A stretch of DNA of 64,000 nt. Origin: JACVRW01 sp963808545. Lineage in GTDB: Bacteria; Actinomycetota; Thermoleophilia; Solirubrobacterales; Thermoleophilaceae. Positions 48,219 through 56,472 of the stretch are shown piece after piece. The translations under genes and the position numbers were made by a program. The stretch covers positions 434,001 to 498,000 of the forward strand of contig CAWEGB010000007.1 of NCBI GenBank assembly GCA_963808545.1, written 5' to 3'. Numbering within the stretch: the stretch's first letter is position 1; every line of letters begins with the position of its first letter. Below the pieces are notes generated by a model. The model was not told where the DNA came from, searched no databases, and worked only from the letters and a program-made list of their open reading frames with translations.

Positions 48219-48839
48219 CTACTTCGAGTAAAGCTCGACGATGAGCTGCTCCTGCACGGGCGTGGTGATCTCACCGCGCTCGGGAAGGCGCAGCACCTTG
48301 GCGGTGAGGCCGTCGTGGTCGGCCTGGAGCCAGGCCGGCACCGCGGAGGTGAGCTCGGTTGCGTCGCGCACGACAGGCTCCACGGCGGCCCCGGGGCGCA
48401 TCGTGATCACGTCGTCGGAACGCAACTGGTAGGACGGGATGTCCACCCGCCGGCCGTTGATGGCCCAGTGCCCGTGGCGGATCTGCTGCCGCGCCTGACG
48501 CCGCGAGGCTGCGAAACCGAGGCGTACGAGCACGTTGTCGAAGCGTGACTCGAGCAGGCGCAGCAGGTTCTCACCCGTCACGCCCTCCTGGCGGCTCGCC
48601 TTGTCGTAGTAGTTGCGGAACTGCTTTTCGAGTACGCCGTAGTAGCGCCGCGTCTTCTGCTTCTCGCGCAGCTGAACGCGGTACTCGGACTGGCGCATCC
48701 GGCCGCGCCCGTGGTCCCCGGGCGGGTAGTTGCGCCGCTCGACGCCGCACTTGTCGGTGAGGCAGCGCTCGCCCTTGAGGAACAGCTTCTGGCCCTCGCG
48801 GCGGCACTGCTTGCACTGAGCTCCGGTGTCGCGGGCCAT
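48219..48839 (-). CDS. rpsD: Ribosomal protein uS4
   Basis: 206 residues. The N-terminus keeps a zinc ribbon, with CKQC near residue 9-12 and CLTDKC near 26-31, as in the C+ form of S4. YRVQLREKQKTRRYYGVLEK and the S4 RNA-binding domain (VLVRLGFAASRRQARQQIRH) follow. It nucleates 30S assembly by binding 16S rRNA. ATG start overlaps the rpsK stop. Confidence 0.97.
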   Translation of the reverse strand: MARDTGAQCKQCRREGQKLFLKGERCLTDKCGVERRNYPPGDHGRGRMRQSEYRVQLREKQKTRRYYGVLEKQFRNYYDKASRQEGVTGENLLRLLESRFDNVLVRLGFAASRRQARQQIRHGHWAINGRRVDIPSYQLRSDDVITMRPGAAVEPVVRDATELTSAVPAWLQADHDGLTAKVLRLPERGEITTPVQEQLIVELYSK

Positions 48840-49231
48840 CAGACACGCCTCCGCTTGCGCGGCCGGCAGCCGTTGTGGGCCTGCGGCGTCACGTCCCGGA
48901 TCCCGGTGATCTCGAGGCCGGCGGCCTGCAGCGAGCGGATCGCGGTCTCGCGGCCCGATCCGGGGCCCTTGACGTAGACCTCGACCTTCTGAAGGCCGTG
49001 CTCCATGCCCTTGCGCGCGGCAGCATCGGCCGTGACCTGGGCGGCGAACGGCGTGGACTTGCGCGAGCCCTTGAAACCGGCTCCGCCGGCGGACTCCCAC
49101 GCGATCACGTTGCCGTCCTTGTCGGTAAGCGCCACGATGGTGTTGTTGAAGCTTGTCTTTATGTGGGCCTGGCCGAAGGGCACGTTCTTGCGTACGCGCC
49201 TACGACCACGAGGCCTGCGGGGCTGGGGCAT
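48839..49231 (-). CDS. rpsK: Ribosomal protein uS11
   Basis: 130 residues. GQAHIKTSFNNTIVALTDKD and VKGPGSGRETAIRSLQAAGL with the C-terminal GITDVTP-like GIRDVTPQAHNGCRPRKRRR identify it. It forms part of the 30S platform. The one-base overlap with rpsD indicates coupled translation. Confidence 0.97.
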   Translation of the reverse strand: MPQPRRPRGRRRVRKNVPFGQAHIKTSFNNTIVALTDKDGNVIAWESAGGAGFKGSRKSTPFAAQVTADAAARKGMEHGLQKVEVYVKGPGSGRETAIRSLQAAGLEITGIRDVTPQAHNGCRPRKRRRV

Positions 49232-49244
49232 CTAGCTGTTCACC

Positions 49245-49631
49245 TCAGTGCTTCCTGATCTTCTTCTTGCCGCCACCGGCCGAGGAGCCGCGCTTCGGTC
49301 CCTTGCGGGAGCGCGCGTTGGTCTTCGTCCTCTGCCCGTTGGCGGGGAGGCCGCGCCGATGTCGCAGGCCCCTGTACGCCCCGATCTCCATCAGTCGCTT
49401 GACGTTCTGTGAGCGCTCGCGGCGGAGGTCACCCTCCACGAGCAGGTCCTCGACCTTTTCGCGCAGCTTGCGCACCTCGTCGTCGGTCAGATCCTTGACG
49501 TAGGTGTCGCCGTCCACGCCCGCGTCCTTCAGCACCTCGTTCGACTTCGAACGGCCGATGCCGTAGACGTAGGTGAGGCCGATCTCGACCCTCTTGTTAA
49601 GGGGAATGTTGATTCCAGCGATGCGTGCCAT
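49245..49631 (-). CDS. rpsM: Ribosomal protein uS13
   Basis: 128 residues. MARIAGINIPLNKRVEIGLT, LREKVEDLLVEGDLRRERSQ and YRGLRHRRGLPANGQRTKTN are diagnostic; the basic tail contacts tRNA and the subunit bridge. It follows rpmJ by 11 bases in the normal order. Confidence 0.97.
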   Translation of the reverse strand: MARIAGINIPLNKRVEIGLTYVYGIGRSKSNEVLKDAGVDGDTYVKDLTDDEVRKLREKVEDLLVEGDLRRERSQNVKRLMEIGAYRGLRHRRGLPANGQRTKTNARSRKGPKRGSSAGGGKKKIRKH

Positions 49632-49642
49632 CTACTCCGCCG

Positions 49643-49756
49643 TCACCCCTGCCGCTGCTTGTGCCGGGGGTTCTGACAGATCACGAGGACCGCACCGCCG
49701 CGGCGGATGATCTTGCACTTCTCACACATGGGCTTGACTGATGCGCGGACCTTCAT
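49643..49756 (-). CDS. rpmJ: Ribosomal protein bL36
   Basis: 37 residues: MKVRASVKPMCEKCKIIRRG, then AVLVICQNPRHKQRQG. It keeps the zinc-binding Cys/Cys/Cys/His set (CEKC, C and H). In actinobacteria infA normally lies immediately upstream; here map is directly upstream with 101 bases between. Confidence 0.97.
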   Translation of the reverse strand: MKVRASVKPMCEKCKIIRRGGAVLVICQNPRHKQRQG

Positions 49757-49857
49757 AGCTCCGTTGGGTGGGACGTATTGGGACGAGGACCAGCGCAGAG
49801 CCCAGGAATCGGCTCCGCGCCCGACCGGAAAGAGTAGCAGCCCGATGCCGGTCGCAG
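49757..49857. other. map-rpmJ spacer where infA is usually found
   Basis: 101 bases, too short for the 72-codon infA gene, and neither strand encodes any part of it. The sequence shows no hairpin or promoter that I can support. Confidence 0.7.
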
Positions 49858-50655
49858 TCAGGCGCTCACGGCCCGCGAGGCGGGCTCGGCAGGCTCGGCC
49901 ACGAGCTCGTGCCAGGGCGTCAAAATGCGCGGCCCGTCGGCCGTGATGGCCACCGTGTGCTCGAAGTGGGCGGCCAGCGATCCGTCCTGCGAGTAGACGG
50001 CCCAGCCATCGGTGCCCATGCGCACCTGATGGGTGCCCACGTTGACCATCGGCTCGACCGCGAGCACCATCCCCTCCTCGAGCTCCGGCCCCGTGCCCGG
50101 CTGCCCGTAGTTGGGGATCTGCGGGTCCTCGTGCATGTCGCGACCGATGCCGTGGCCCACCAGCGAGCGGATGACGGCGAACCCCTCGGCCTCCACGCGA
50201 GCCTGGACCGCGTGCGAGACGTCGCCGAGGCGGTTGCCCGGCCGGCACTGCTCGACGGCGTCGAACAGCGATGCGCGGGTCACGGCCAGCAGCCGGTGCG
50301 CCACCGGGGTGACGTTGCCGATCGGGTGGGTCATGGCGCCGTCCGCCACCCAGCCGTCGAGGATCACGCCGATGTCCACGGACAGCAGGTCGCCGCGCTT
50401 GAGCTCGTAGCGGCCGGGGATACCGTGCACCACCATCGAGTTGGGTGACAGGCAGGTGGAGCCGGGGAAGCCGTTGTAGCCCTTGAACGCCGGCTCGCCG
50501 CCCTGGGAGCGGATGTAGCGCTCGGCCGCCTCGTCGAGCTGGGCCGTGGTCACCCCCGGCCGGGCCTTCTTTCGCAGCAGCTCGTGGCAGCGGGCCAGGA
50601 TGCGGCCCGCCGCGGCCATCTTCTCGAGCTCCTCGGGCGTCTTGCGGATGATCAC
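49858..50655 (-). CDS. map: Methionine aminopeptidase, type I
   Basis: 265 residues. It removes the initiator Met from nascent proteins. Metal ligands are in SVDIGVILDGWVADGAMTHP (two Asp), LVGHGIGRDMHEDPQIPN (His), VLAVEPMVN (Glu) and AAHFEHTVAI (Glu). GTG start (IIRKTPEELEKMAAAG). The last 15 residues (LVAEPAEPASRAVSA) are a short tail. It follows adk by five bases. Confidence 0.96.
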   Translation of the reverse strand: MIIRKTPEELEKMAAAGRILARCHELLRKKARPGVTTAQLDEAAERYIRSQGGEPAFKGYNGFPGSTCLSPNSMVVHGIPGRYELKRGDLLSVDIGVILDGWVADGAMTHPIGNVTPVAHRLLAVTRASLFDAVEQCRPGNRLGDVSHAVQARVEAEGFAVIRSLVGHGIGRDMHEDPQIPNYGQPGTGPELEEGMVLAVEPMVNVGTHQVRMGTDGWAVYSQDGSLAAHFEHTVAITADGPRILTPWHELVAEPAEPASRAVSA

Positions 50656-50660
50656 CGTGC

Positions 50661-51335
50661 TCAGAGCTCGGCTTCGAGGCGCAGCGTGGCCAGGGTCGCG
50701 CGGATGTGGTCGTGGACCTCGTCCTGGGTGCGGCTGCCGTCGAAGCGGCGCAGCAGGCCCTTGTCCTCGTACCAGTCGATCAACGGGGAGGTCTGCTCGT
50801 GGTAGACCGACAGCCGCTCCTCGATCACCTCGGGCTTGTCGTCGTCGCGCTGGAAGAGCCGCGAGCCGTCCTGGTCGCAGACGCCCTCGTTCTTGGGCGG
50901 ATCGAAGTCCACGTGGTACACGTGCCCGTTCTTGACGCAGGTACGCCTGCCGGAGAGACGGCGGATGACCTCCGCATCGGAGGCCTCGATCAGGAGCACC
51001 GCCGTGAGCGAGCGCCCGCGCCCGTCGAGGTTGCTCTCGAGCATCTCTGCCTGGCGGATCGTGCGCGGGAAGCCGTCGAGCAGGAAGCCGTCGTCGGCCT
51101 CGCCCGTGTCGAGCCGTTCGTCGATGATCCCGGCCACCAGCTCGTCGGGCACGAGCTTGCCCTCGTTCATCAGCGGCTCGGCCTGCCGGCCCATCTCGGT
51201 CTTGCTCTCCACCGCCTCGCGCAGGATGTTGCCGGTGGAGTAGTACGGCAGCCCGAAATCGGCGATCAGGCGCTCAGCCTGGGTGCCCTTGCCGGCCCCG
51301 GGGGGACCCAGCAGCACCAGGTTGAGCTCGCTCAC
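50661..51335 (-). CDS. adk: Adenylate kinase
   Basis: 224 residues. P-loop GPPGAGKGTQ near 10-19, FLLDGFPRTIRQAEML near 80-95 and a long LID domain (RRTCVKNGHVYHVDFDPPKN...GVCDQDG). The LID keeps two Cys and a His rather than the four Cys of zinc-bound Gram-positive enzymes, so zinc binding may be lost or altered. It interconverts ATP+AMP and 2 ADP. The GTG start overlaps the secY stop by four bases. Confidence 0.95.
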   Translation of the reverse strand: MSELNLVLLGPPGAGKGTQAERLIADFGLPYYSTGNILREAVESKTEMGRQAEPLMNEGKLVPDELVAGIIDERLDTGEADDGFLLDGFPRTIRQAEMLESNLDGRGRSLTAVLLIEASDAEVIRRLSGRRTCVKNGHVYHVDFDPPKNEGVCDQDGSRLFQRDDDKPEVIEERLSVYHEQTSPLIDWYEDKGLLRRFDGSRTQDEVHDHIRATLATLRLEAEL

Positions 51336-52606
51336 TTGAGGAAGCCCTCGTAGTTGCGCATCATCAGCTGCGCCTCGAGCTGCTTCATGGTGTCGAGGGC
51401 CACGCCCACCACGATCAGGATCGATGTGCCGCCGAAGAAGAAGTTGGCGCTCGTCTGGTTGATGAGGATCGTGGGCAGAGCCGCGACCGCCGCCAGGTAG
51501 AGGGCGCCCGGGAAGGTCAACCGCGCGAGGATGCGGTCGAGATATTCGGCCGTGGGTCTTCCAGGCCTCACCCCCGGGATGAAGCCGCCGTACTTCTTCA
51601 GGTTGTCGGCCTGCTCCACCGGGTTGAAGGTGACCGCCGTGTAGAAGTAGGTGAAGACGATGATGAGGACCGACTCGCCGATCAGATAGGCCGGCCCGTT
51701 GGGGTTGAAGAAGGCGGAGAAGTCCTGGGCCCAGCTGGCCTGCGTGAGCTCCCCGACCGTGGGCGGGAAGGCCATCAGCGAGGCAGCGAAGATCACCGGG
51801 ATCACGCCGGCCATGTTCACGCGCAGCGGCAGGTAGGTGGAGCCGCCGCCGGCCATGCGCCGGCCCACCACGCGCTTGGCGTACTGGATCGGGATGCGGC
51901 GCTGGCCCTCCTGCATGAAGACGATGCCGGCGATGATGGCCAGGGCCAGGAAGGGCATCATCACCACGAAGATCTGGTCCGGGTTGGTCCACCAGGCCTG
52001 GATGCCGCTGGGGAGGCCGGAGGCGATCGACGCGAAGATCATCAACGAGATGCCGTTGCCGATGCCGCGCTGGGTGATCAGCTCGCCGAGCCACATCAGG
52101 AGCACACAGCCGGCGGTGAGCGTCAGCACGATCACGAAGACGCGCCCGAAGGTGAAGTTGTCCACCACCTGCGTGCCCTCGCTGCCGGCGAAGGTGCGGA
52201 AGAGGAACACGTACCCGATCGACTGGCCGAAGGCGAGGGCAACGGTGAGGTAGCGCGTGTACTGGGTGATCTTCTGCTGGCCCACCTCGCCCTCCTTGCG
52301 GAGCTTGTCCAGCGAGGGGATCACCACGGTCAGGAGCTGCAGCATGATCGACGCGGTGATGTAGGGCATGATCCCGAGCGCGAAGATCGCGAAGCGCTGG
52401 AGCGAGCCGCCCGAGAACAGGTTGAGGAAGCCGAGCACGTTCGACTGGCCCTCGAAGTTGGAGGCCAGATCCTCGACCACATCGACGTTGATGCCCGGCG
52501 CCGGGATGTAGGCGCCCAGCCGGTAGAGGGCGAGCATCGCGGCCGTGAACGCGAGCTTCTTCCGGATCTCGGGGACCCGGAAGGCGTTCAGGAACGTCCG
52601 CAGCAC
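51332..52606 (-). CDS. secY: Preprotein translocase subunit SecY
   Basis: 424 residues and ten predicted helices forming the protein-export channel. Helix 2 (FSGGSLQRFAIFALGIMPYI), AGVIPVIFAASLMAFPPTV and ISSPG-type loop (around YTGIPRGLSIL in others) are conserved; the cytoplasmic loop YAKRVVGRRMAGGGSTYLPL binds SecA or the ribosome. It starts at GTG 52606, four bases after rplO, the usual position at the end of the spc part. Confidence 0.96.
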   Translation of the reverse strand: MLRTFLNAFRVPEIRKKLAFTAAMLALYRLGAYIPAPGINVDVVEDLASNFEGQSNVLGFLNLFSGGSLQRFAIFALGIMPYITASIMLQLLTVVIPSLDKLRKEGEVGQQKITQYTRYLTVALAFGQSIGYVFLFRTFAGSEGTQVVDNFTFGRVFVIVLTLTAGCVLLMWLGELITQRGIGNGISLMIFASIASGLPSGIQAWWTNPDQIFVVMMPFLALAIIAGIVFMQEGQRRIPIQYAKRVVGRRMAGGGSTYLPLRVNMAGVIPVIFAASLMAFPPTVGELTQASWAQDFSAFFNPNGPAYLIGESVLIIVFTYFYTAVTFNPVEQADNLKKYGGFIPGVRPGRPTAEYLDRILARLTFPGALYLAAVAALPTILINQTSANFFFGGTSILIVVGVALDTMKQLEAQLMMRNYEGFLK

Positions 52607-52610
52607 GGCG

Positions 52611-53099
52611 TTAGTCCTCGATCAGCTGGCAGGTGCCGCCCGCCGCCTCGATCTTCTCGCGGGCGGACTTCGAGAAGCCGTGAGCGTGCACGGTGAGCGA
52701 CTTGGAGATCTCTCCGCGGCCCAGGATCTTGACCGGCACGTCGCGGCGGGTGGCCAGGTTCTGGCCCTTGAGCGAATCCGGGGTGACCTCGGCGCCGTCG
52801 TCGAAACGGGCCTCGAGGTCGGCAAGGTTGACCGGCTGGGTGGCCGTGCGGAACTTCTCGAAGGGCATCGACTTCTTCATGTGCGGGCCGCGCAGCTTGC
52901 GCATCCGCATGTGGATCGGCGTCTGGCCGCCCTCGAAGCGCACGCGGCGCTTGGAGCCCGAGCGCGAGCCCGCGCCCTTGTGGCCGCGGCCCGAGGTCTT
53001 GCCGGTGCCGGAGCCCTCGCCGCGCCCCACGCGCTTGCGCTCCTTGCGGGCGCCCGGCGCCGGGCCGAGGGAATGCAGTCCTATGCGCTCATCAGCCAT
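52611..53099 (-). CDS. rplO: Ribosomal protein uL15
   Basis: 162 residues, slightly longer than usual at the start. RVGRGEGSGTGKTSGRGHKG and GFEGGQMPL-like FEGGQTPIHMRMRKLRG are diagnostic; the C-terminal globular domain (HAHGFSKSAREKIEAAGGTC) follows. It overlaps rpmD by eight bases. Confidence 0.96.
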   Translation of the reverse strand: MADERIGLHSLGPAPGARKERKRVGRGEGSGTGKTSGRGHKGAGSRSGSKRRVRFEGGQTPIHMRMRKLRGPHMKKSMPFEKFRTATQPVNLADLEARFDDGAEVTPDSLKGQNLATRRDVPVKILGRGEISKSLTVHAHGFSKSAREKIEAAGGTCQLIED

Positions 53100-53271
53100 C
53101 GCGCACCTCCACCAGGTGCTGAATCGCGTGCACCGCGCCGCGCACCGTGGGGCCGTCCTCGCGCTCGGAGGAGCGGCCGATCTTGCCGAGCCCGAGCGAC
53201 CTGAGCGTGTCGTGCTGCTTGCGCGACGAGCCGTTGGAGGAACGCACCTGGGTGATCACGAGCTTGGCCAT
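53092..53271 (-). CDS. rpmD: Ribosomal protein uL30
   Basis: 59 residues, starting at ATG 53271: AKLVITQVRSSNGSSRKQHD, then LRSLGLGKIGRSSEREDGPT and VRGAVHAIQHLVEVRDG. This is normal size and pattern for bacterial uL30. It lies between rpsE (one-base overlap) and rplO (eight-base overlap), in the canonical order. Confidence 0.95.
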   Translation of the reverse strand: MAKLVITQVRSSNGSSRKQHDTLRSLGLGKIGRSSEREDGPTVRGAVHAIQHLVEVRDG

Positions 53272-53852
53272 CAGGCGGGCGTCTCCTCGGTCACCGGCTC
53301 CGCCTCAACGGCGTCTCCGTCGGAGCTCGCCTTCTCGAGCCCGAGCACCTCGCGCACGGTCAGTCCGCGCAGCTTGGCCACCTCCTCGGGACGGCGCAGG
53401 CTCTCCAGCGCCGCCACCGTGGCCTTGACCAGGTTGATCGGGTTCTGGCTGCCGAGCGACTTGGACAGCACGTCCTTGATGCCGGCCAGCTCGAGCACCG
53501 CGCGCACGCCGCCGCCGGCGATCACGCCGGTACCGGGCGACGCCGGCTTGAGCAGCACGCGCGAGGCGGAGTGCACCCCGATCGTCTGATGGGTGATCGT
53601 GGCCCCGTGCATGGGCACGTTGAAGAGGTTCTTGCGGGCGCGCTCGACGCCCTTCTGGATCGCCACGGGGACCTCGTTGGCCTTGCCGTAGCCCACGCCG
53701 ACCTGCGACTTCTCGTCGCCCACCACCACGAGCGCGGTGAACGAGAAGCGCCGGCCGCCCTTCACGACCTTGGCGACGCGGTTGATCTCGACGACACGCT
53801 CCTGCATGTCGGAGTCACCGCGTCCTCCACGTGTTCTGTCCCTACCGGCCAT
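53271..53852 (-). CDS. rpsE: Ribosomal protein uS5
   Basis: 193 residues. ERVVEINRVAKVVKGGRRFS, GVGYGKANEVPVAIQKGVER and GTGVIAGGGVRAVLELAGIK are diagnostic. The last 25 residues are acidic (SSDGDAVEAEPVTEETPA). I chose ATG 53852 (AGRDRTRGGRGDSDM) with a GGTGAG site upstream; the GTG nine bases earlier is an alternative. uS5 helps decoding accuracy and mRNA entry. Confidence 0.95.
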   Translation of the reverse strand: MAGRDRTRGGRGDSDMQERVVEINRVAKVVKGGRRFSFTALVVVGDEKSQVGVGYGKANEVPVAIQKGVERARKNLFNVPMHGATITHQTIGVHSASRVLLKPASPGTGVIAGGGVRAVLELAGIKDVLSKSLGSQNPINLVKATVAALESLRRPEEVAKLRGLTVREVLGLEKASSDGDAVEAEPVTEETPA

Positions 53853-53888
53853 GCGAACCACTCACCGTAGCGATCAGCAGCGTTGCGC

Positions 53889-54242
53889 TCAAAACTTCAG
53901 CCCCTTCTCGCGCGCGCCGTCGGCGAGCGCCTTGACGCGGCCGTGGTAGCGGTAGCCACCCCGGTCGAAGATCACGGTCTCGACGCCGGCCTCGCGGCCG
54001 CGCTCGGCCAAGAGCTCCCCGGCGCGGGTGGCCTGCTCCATGGAGCCGAGCGTCTTGAGCTCGCCCTCGGTCCAGTTGACTGCGGCCACGGTGTGGCCCG
54101 ACACGTCGTCGATCAGCTGCGCGCCGATGCCCCGGTTGGAGCGGAATACCGACAGCCGCGGGCGCTCGGCCGTGCCGCGCACCTTGGCGCGCACCCGGCG
54201 GCGCCGGCGCAGCCGCTGTTGTGCCTTCGTCGTCGTGCTCAC
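53889..54242 (-). CDS. rplR: Ribosomal protein uL18
   Basis: 117 residues. RRRRRVRAKVRGTAERPRLS, then VFRSNRGIGAQLIDDVSGHT and VETVIFDRGGYRYHGRVKAL are diagnostic. It binds 5S rRNA with uL5. GTG start overlapping the rplF stop by four bases. Confidence 0.96.
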   Translation of the reverse strand: MSTTTKAQQRLRRRRRVRAKVRGTAERPRLSVFRSNRGIGAQLIDDVSGHTVAAVNWTEGELKTLGSMEQATRAGELLAERGREAGVETVIFDRGGYRYHGRVKALADGAREKGLKF

Positions 54243-54772
54243 GCGCGCTTACCGACCTTCCTCATCACGTACTCGCCCTCGTAGCGGATGCCCTTGCCCT
54301 TGTAGGGCTCGGGCGGGCGCTGCTTGCGGATGTTGGCCGCCACCTCGCCCACCGCCTGCTTGGAGATGCCGCGCACCACCACGCGGGTGGGCTGGGGCAC
54401 TTCGAAGTCGATTCCCTCGGGAGCGTCCATCTCCACCGGGTGCGAGTAGCCGAGCGCGAGCACTAGCTTGTTGCCTTGAAGCTGGGCGCGGTAGCCCACG
54501 CCCTGGATCTCGAGGCGCTTCTCGTAGCCGTTGGTCACACCCTCGACCATGTTCGCGATCAGGCTGCGGGTTAGCCCGTGCAGCGCACGGTGCTCGCCGC
54601 GGTCGGTGGGGCGGGTCACGACGATCTCGCCGTTCTCCTGGCGCACCTCGATCTGGCGGTTCTTGCGCTCCGACAGCTCGCCCTTGGGGCCCTTGACCTT
54701 CACGAGCTCGGGCTCGATCGAGACCTCCACCCCGCCGGGCACGGCGATCGGCTGCTTTCCGATGCGGCTCAT
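54239..54772 (-). CDS. rplF: Ribosomal protein uL6
   Basis: 177 residues. MSRIGKQPIAVPGGVEVSIE at the start and PEPYKGKGIRYEGEYVMRKV at the end are diagnostic. ATG 54772 was chosen over the longer frame, which runs into the end of rpsH. It contacts the elongation-factor site of the 50S subunit. Confidence 0.96.
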   Translation of the reverse strand: MSRIGKQPIAVPGGVEVSIEPELVKVKGPKGELSERKNRQIEVRQENGEIVVTRPTDRGEHRALHGLTRSLIANMVEGVTNGYEKRLEIQGVGYRAQLQGNKLVLALGYSHPVEMDAPEGIDFEVPQPTRVVVRGISKQAVGEVAANIRKQRPPEPYKGKGIRYEGEYVMRKVGKRA

Positions 54773-54776
54773 CGCC

Positions 54777-55175
54777 TCACCACACCTGCGCGACGAGCTC
54801 GCCGCCCACGCCGGCGCGACGGGCCTCATGACCGGTCATCACGCCCTGGGAGGTGGACACGATGGTCGTGCCCATGCCGCCCTGGACCCTCGGCACCAGG
54901 CCGGCCTGCACGTACGTGCGCCGGCCGGGCCGCGACACGCGCTGCAGCCCCTGGATCACGGGCTTGCGGTCCTCGGTGTACTTGAGCGTCACGCGCAGCA
55001 CCCGGCCCACGCGGGCCGGCTCCACCGCGAAGTCCTCGATGTAGCCCTGCTCGCGCAGGATGCGCGCGATCTCCGCCTTGAACGTCGAGGCGGGCATCTC
55101 GACCTCGTCGCGATCGGCGTGCAGGCCGTTGCGGATACGGGTCAGGAAGTCGGCTATCGGATCGGTGAACGACAT
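54777..55175 (-). CDS. rpsH: Ribosomal protein uS8
   Basis: 132 residues. DPIADFLTRIRNGLHADRDE at the start, LRVTLKYTEDRKPVIQGLQR, and GMGTTIVSTSQGVMTGHEAR at the end are diagnostic. It binds the central domain of 16S rRNA and in many bacteria represses spc-operon translation. Confidence 0.96.
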   Translation of the reverse strand: MSFTDPIADFLTRIRNGLHADRDEVEMPASTFKAEIARILREQGYIEDFAVEPARVGRVLRVTLKYTEDRKPVIQGLQRVSRPGRRTYVQAGLVPRVQGGMGTTIVSTSQGVMTGHEARRAGVGGELVAQVW

Positions 55176-55179
55176 GGGG

Positions 55180-55365
55180 CTACCAGCTCGACTTCGTCAG
55201 GCCGGGAATCATGCCCTCGTGGGCGATCTCGCGCAGGCAGATGCGGCAGAGCCCGAACTTGCGCACGTAGGCGCGCGGGCGGCCGCACCGCTTGCAGCGG
55301 TTGTAGTTGCGGGTCTGGTATTTGGATCCGCGCTGCTGGCGGACCCTCTGTGACGTCTTGGCCAT
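55180..55365 (-). CDS. rpsN: Ribosomal protein uS14, zinc-binding short form
   Basis: 61 residues. This is the short C+ form, with CKRCGRPRAYVRKFGLCRIC giving two CxxC pairs for zinc, and CLREIAHEGMIPGLTKSSW at the end. One-base overlap with rplE. Confidence 0.96.
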   Translation of the reverse strand: MAKTSQRVRQQRGSKYQTRNYNRCKRCGRPRAYVRKFGLCRICLREIAHEGMIPGLTKSSW

Positions 55366-56138
55366 TACTCCTCTGTCCCTTCGCCCGCCTCGCTGCCTTC
55401 TTCTTCGCCCTCTTCGTCCTCCGAGGCGGCGGGCGCCTCGTAGGCCTCCGGGTTCTCTTCCTTGAGCTCCTCGTACGCCGCAGCCTCGGCCTCGGCCTTC
55501 TGGCGAAGCTCCTCCTGGTGGCGCTCCTCCTCGGCCTCCTCCTGCGCATCGGCAGTCGAGCCCGGGGCGCCCTCGGGCGCGAAGGGCATGCCGAGCTCAC
55601 GGAGGAGGACGTAGGCCTCCTCGTCGGTCTTGGCGGAGGTGGTGATCGTCACGTCGAGGCCGCGCACCTGATCGATGGCGTCGTAGTCGATCTCCGGGAA
55701 GATGATCTGCTCGCGCACGCCCATCGAGTAGTTGCCGCGGCCGTCGAAGGAACGCGCGTTCAGACCGCGGAAGTCGCGGATGCGCGGGATCGCGATCGCG
55801 GTGAGCCGGTCGAGGAACTCCCACATGCGCGCGCGGCGCAGCGTGACGCTGAGGCCCACGGGCATGCCGTCGCGCAGCTTGAAGTTGGCGATCGACTTGC
55901 GGGCAAGGCGCACGTTGGGCCGCAGCCCGGCGATCGTGGCCAGCTGCTCCTGGGCGGCGTCGAGCATGTTCGAGTCCTGCTTGGCCTCGCCCACGCCCAT
56001 GTTGAGCGTGATCTTCTCGACCGTCGGCACCTCCATCACGGAGCTGTAGCCGAAGCGCTCCTGCAGGCTGTCGCGGATCTCGGCCTCGTAGCGCTCCTTG
56101 AGGCGCGGCGGAACGGCGGCGGTAGCGGTGGCTTCCAT
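55365..56138 (-). CDS. rplE: Ribosomal protein uL5 with acidic C-terminal extension
   Basis: 257 residues against the usual 180. Residues 1-187 are a normal uL5 (RLKERYEAEIRDSLQERFGY, NMGVGEAKQDSNMLDAAQEQ, FRGLNARSFDGRGNYSMGV) that binds 5S rRNA and contacts tRNA. Residues 188-257 form an added Glu/Ala-rich tail (EEAEEERHQEELRQKAEAEA, SEDEEGEEEGSEAGEG), probably a charged helix followed by a disordered end. The TAA stop overlaps the rpsN start, so the tail is not a read-through artefact. Confidence 0.95.
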   Translation of the reverse strand: MEATATAAVPPRLKERYEAEIRDSLQERFGYSSVMEVPTVEKITLNMGVGEAKQDSNMLDAAQEQLATIAGLRPNVRLARKSIANFKLRDGMPVGLSVTLRRARMWEFLDRLTAIAIPRIRDFRGLNARSFDGRGNYSMGVREQIIFPEIDYDAIDQVRGLDVTITTSAKTDEEAYVLLRELGMPFAPEGAPGSTADAQEEAEEERHQEELRQKAEAEAAAYEELKEENPEAYEAPAASEDEEGEEEGSEAGEGTEE

Positions 56139-56470
56139 CAGTCGAGCTCCGTCCCGGATCGCTTGGCCACGCGCACGCGCCGCCCGCCCTCGCGCTTGAT
56201 GCTCACGCGGGTGGGCTCGCCGCTCTCGGGATCGATCAGCATCACGTTCGAGACGTGGATCGGGCCCTCCTTCTCGATGATGCCGCCGAGCTCCTGGGCG
56301 CGCTGGGTGTCGCGCAGCGTGCGGGGCGCCATGTGGCGCTTGACGATGTTCGCGCCCTCCACGTAGACCTTGTCCTTGCGCGGGTCGACCCTCAGCACGC
56401 GGCCGGTCTTGCCCCGGTCCTTGCCGGCGATGATGCGCACGGTGTCGTCGCGGCGGATCTTGACGGCCAT
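56138..56470 (-). CDS. rplX: Ribosomal protein uL24
   Basis: 110 residues. KIRRDDTVRIIAGKDRGKTG (KOW motif) and VEGANIVKRHMAPRTLRDTQ are diagnostic. It initiates 50S assembly and lies near the exit tunnel. The start overlaps nothing; it lies two bases after rplN and overlaps rplE by one base. Confidence 0.96.
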   Translation of the reverse strand: MAVKIRRDDTVRIIAGKDRGKTGRVLRVDPRKDKVYVEGANIVKRHMAPRTLRDTQRAQELGGIIEKEGPIHVSNVMLIDPESGEPTRVSIKREGGRRVRVAKRSGTELD

Positions 56471-56472
56471 GG

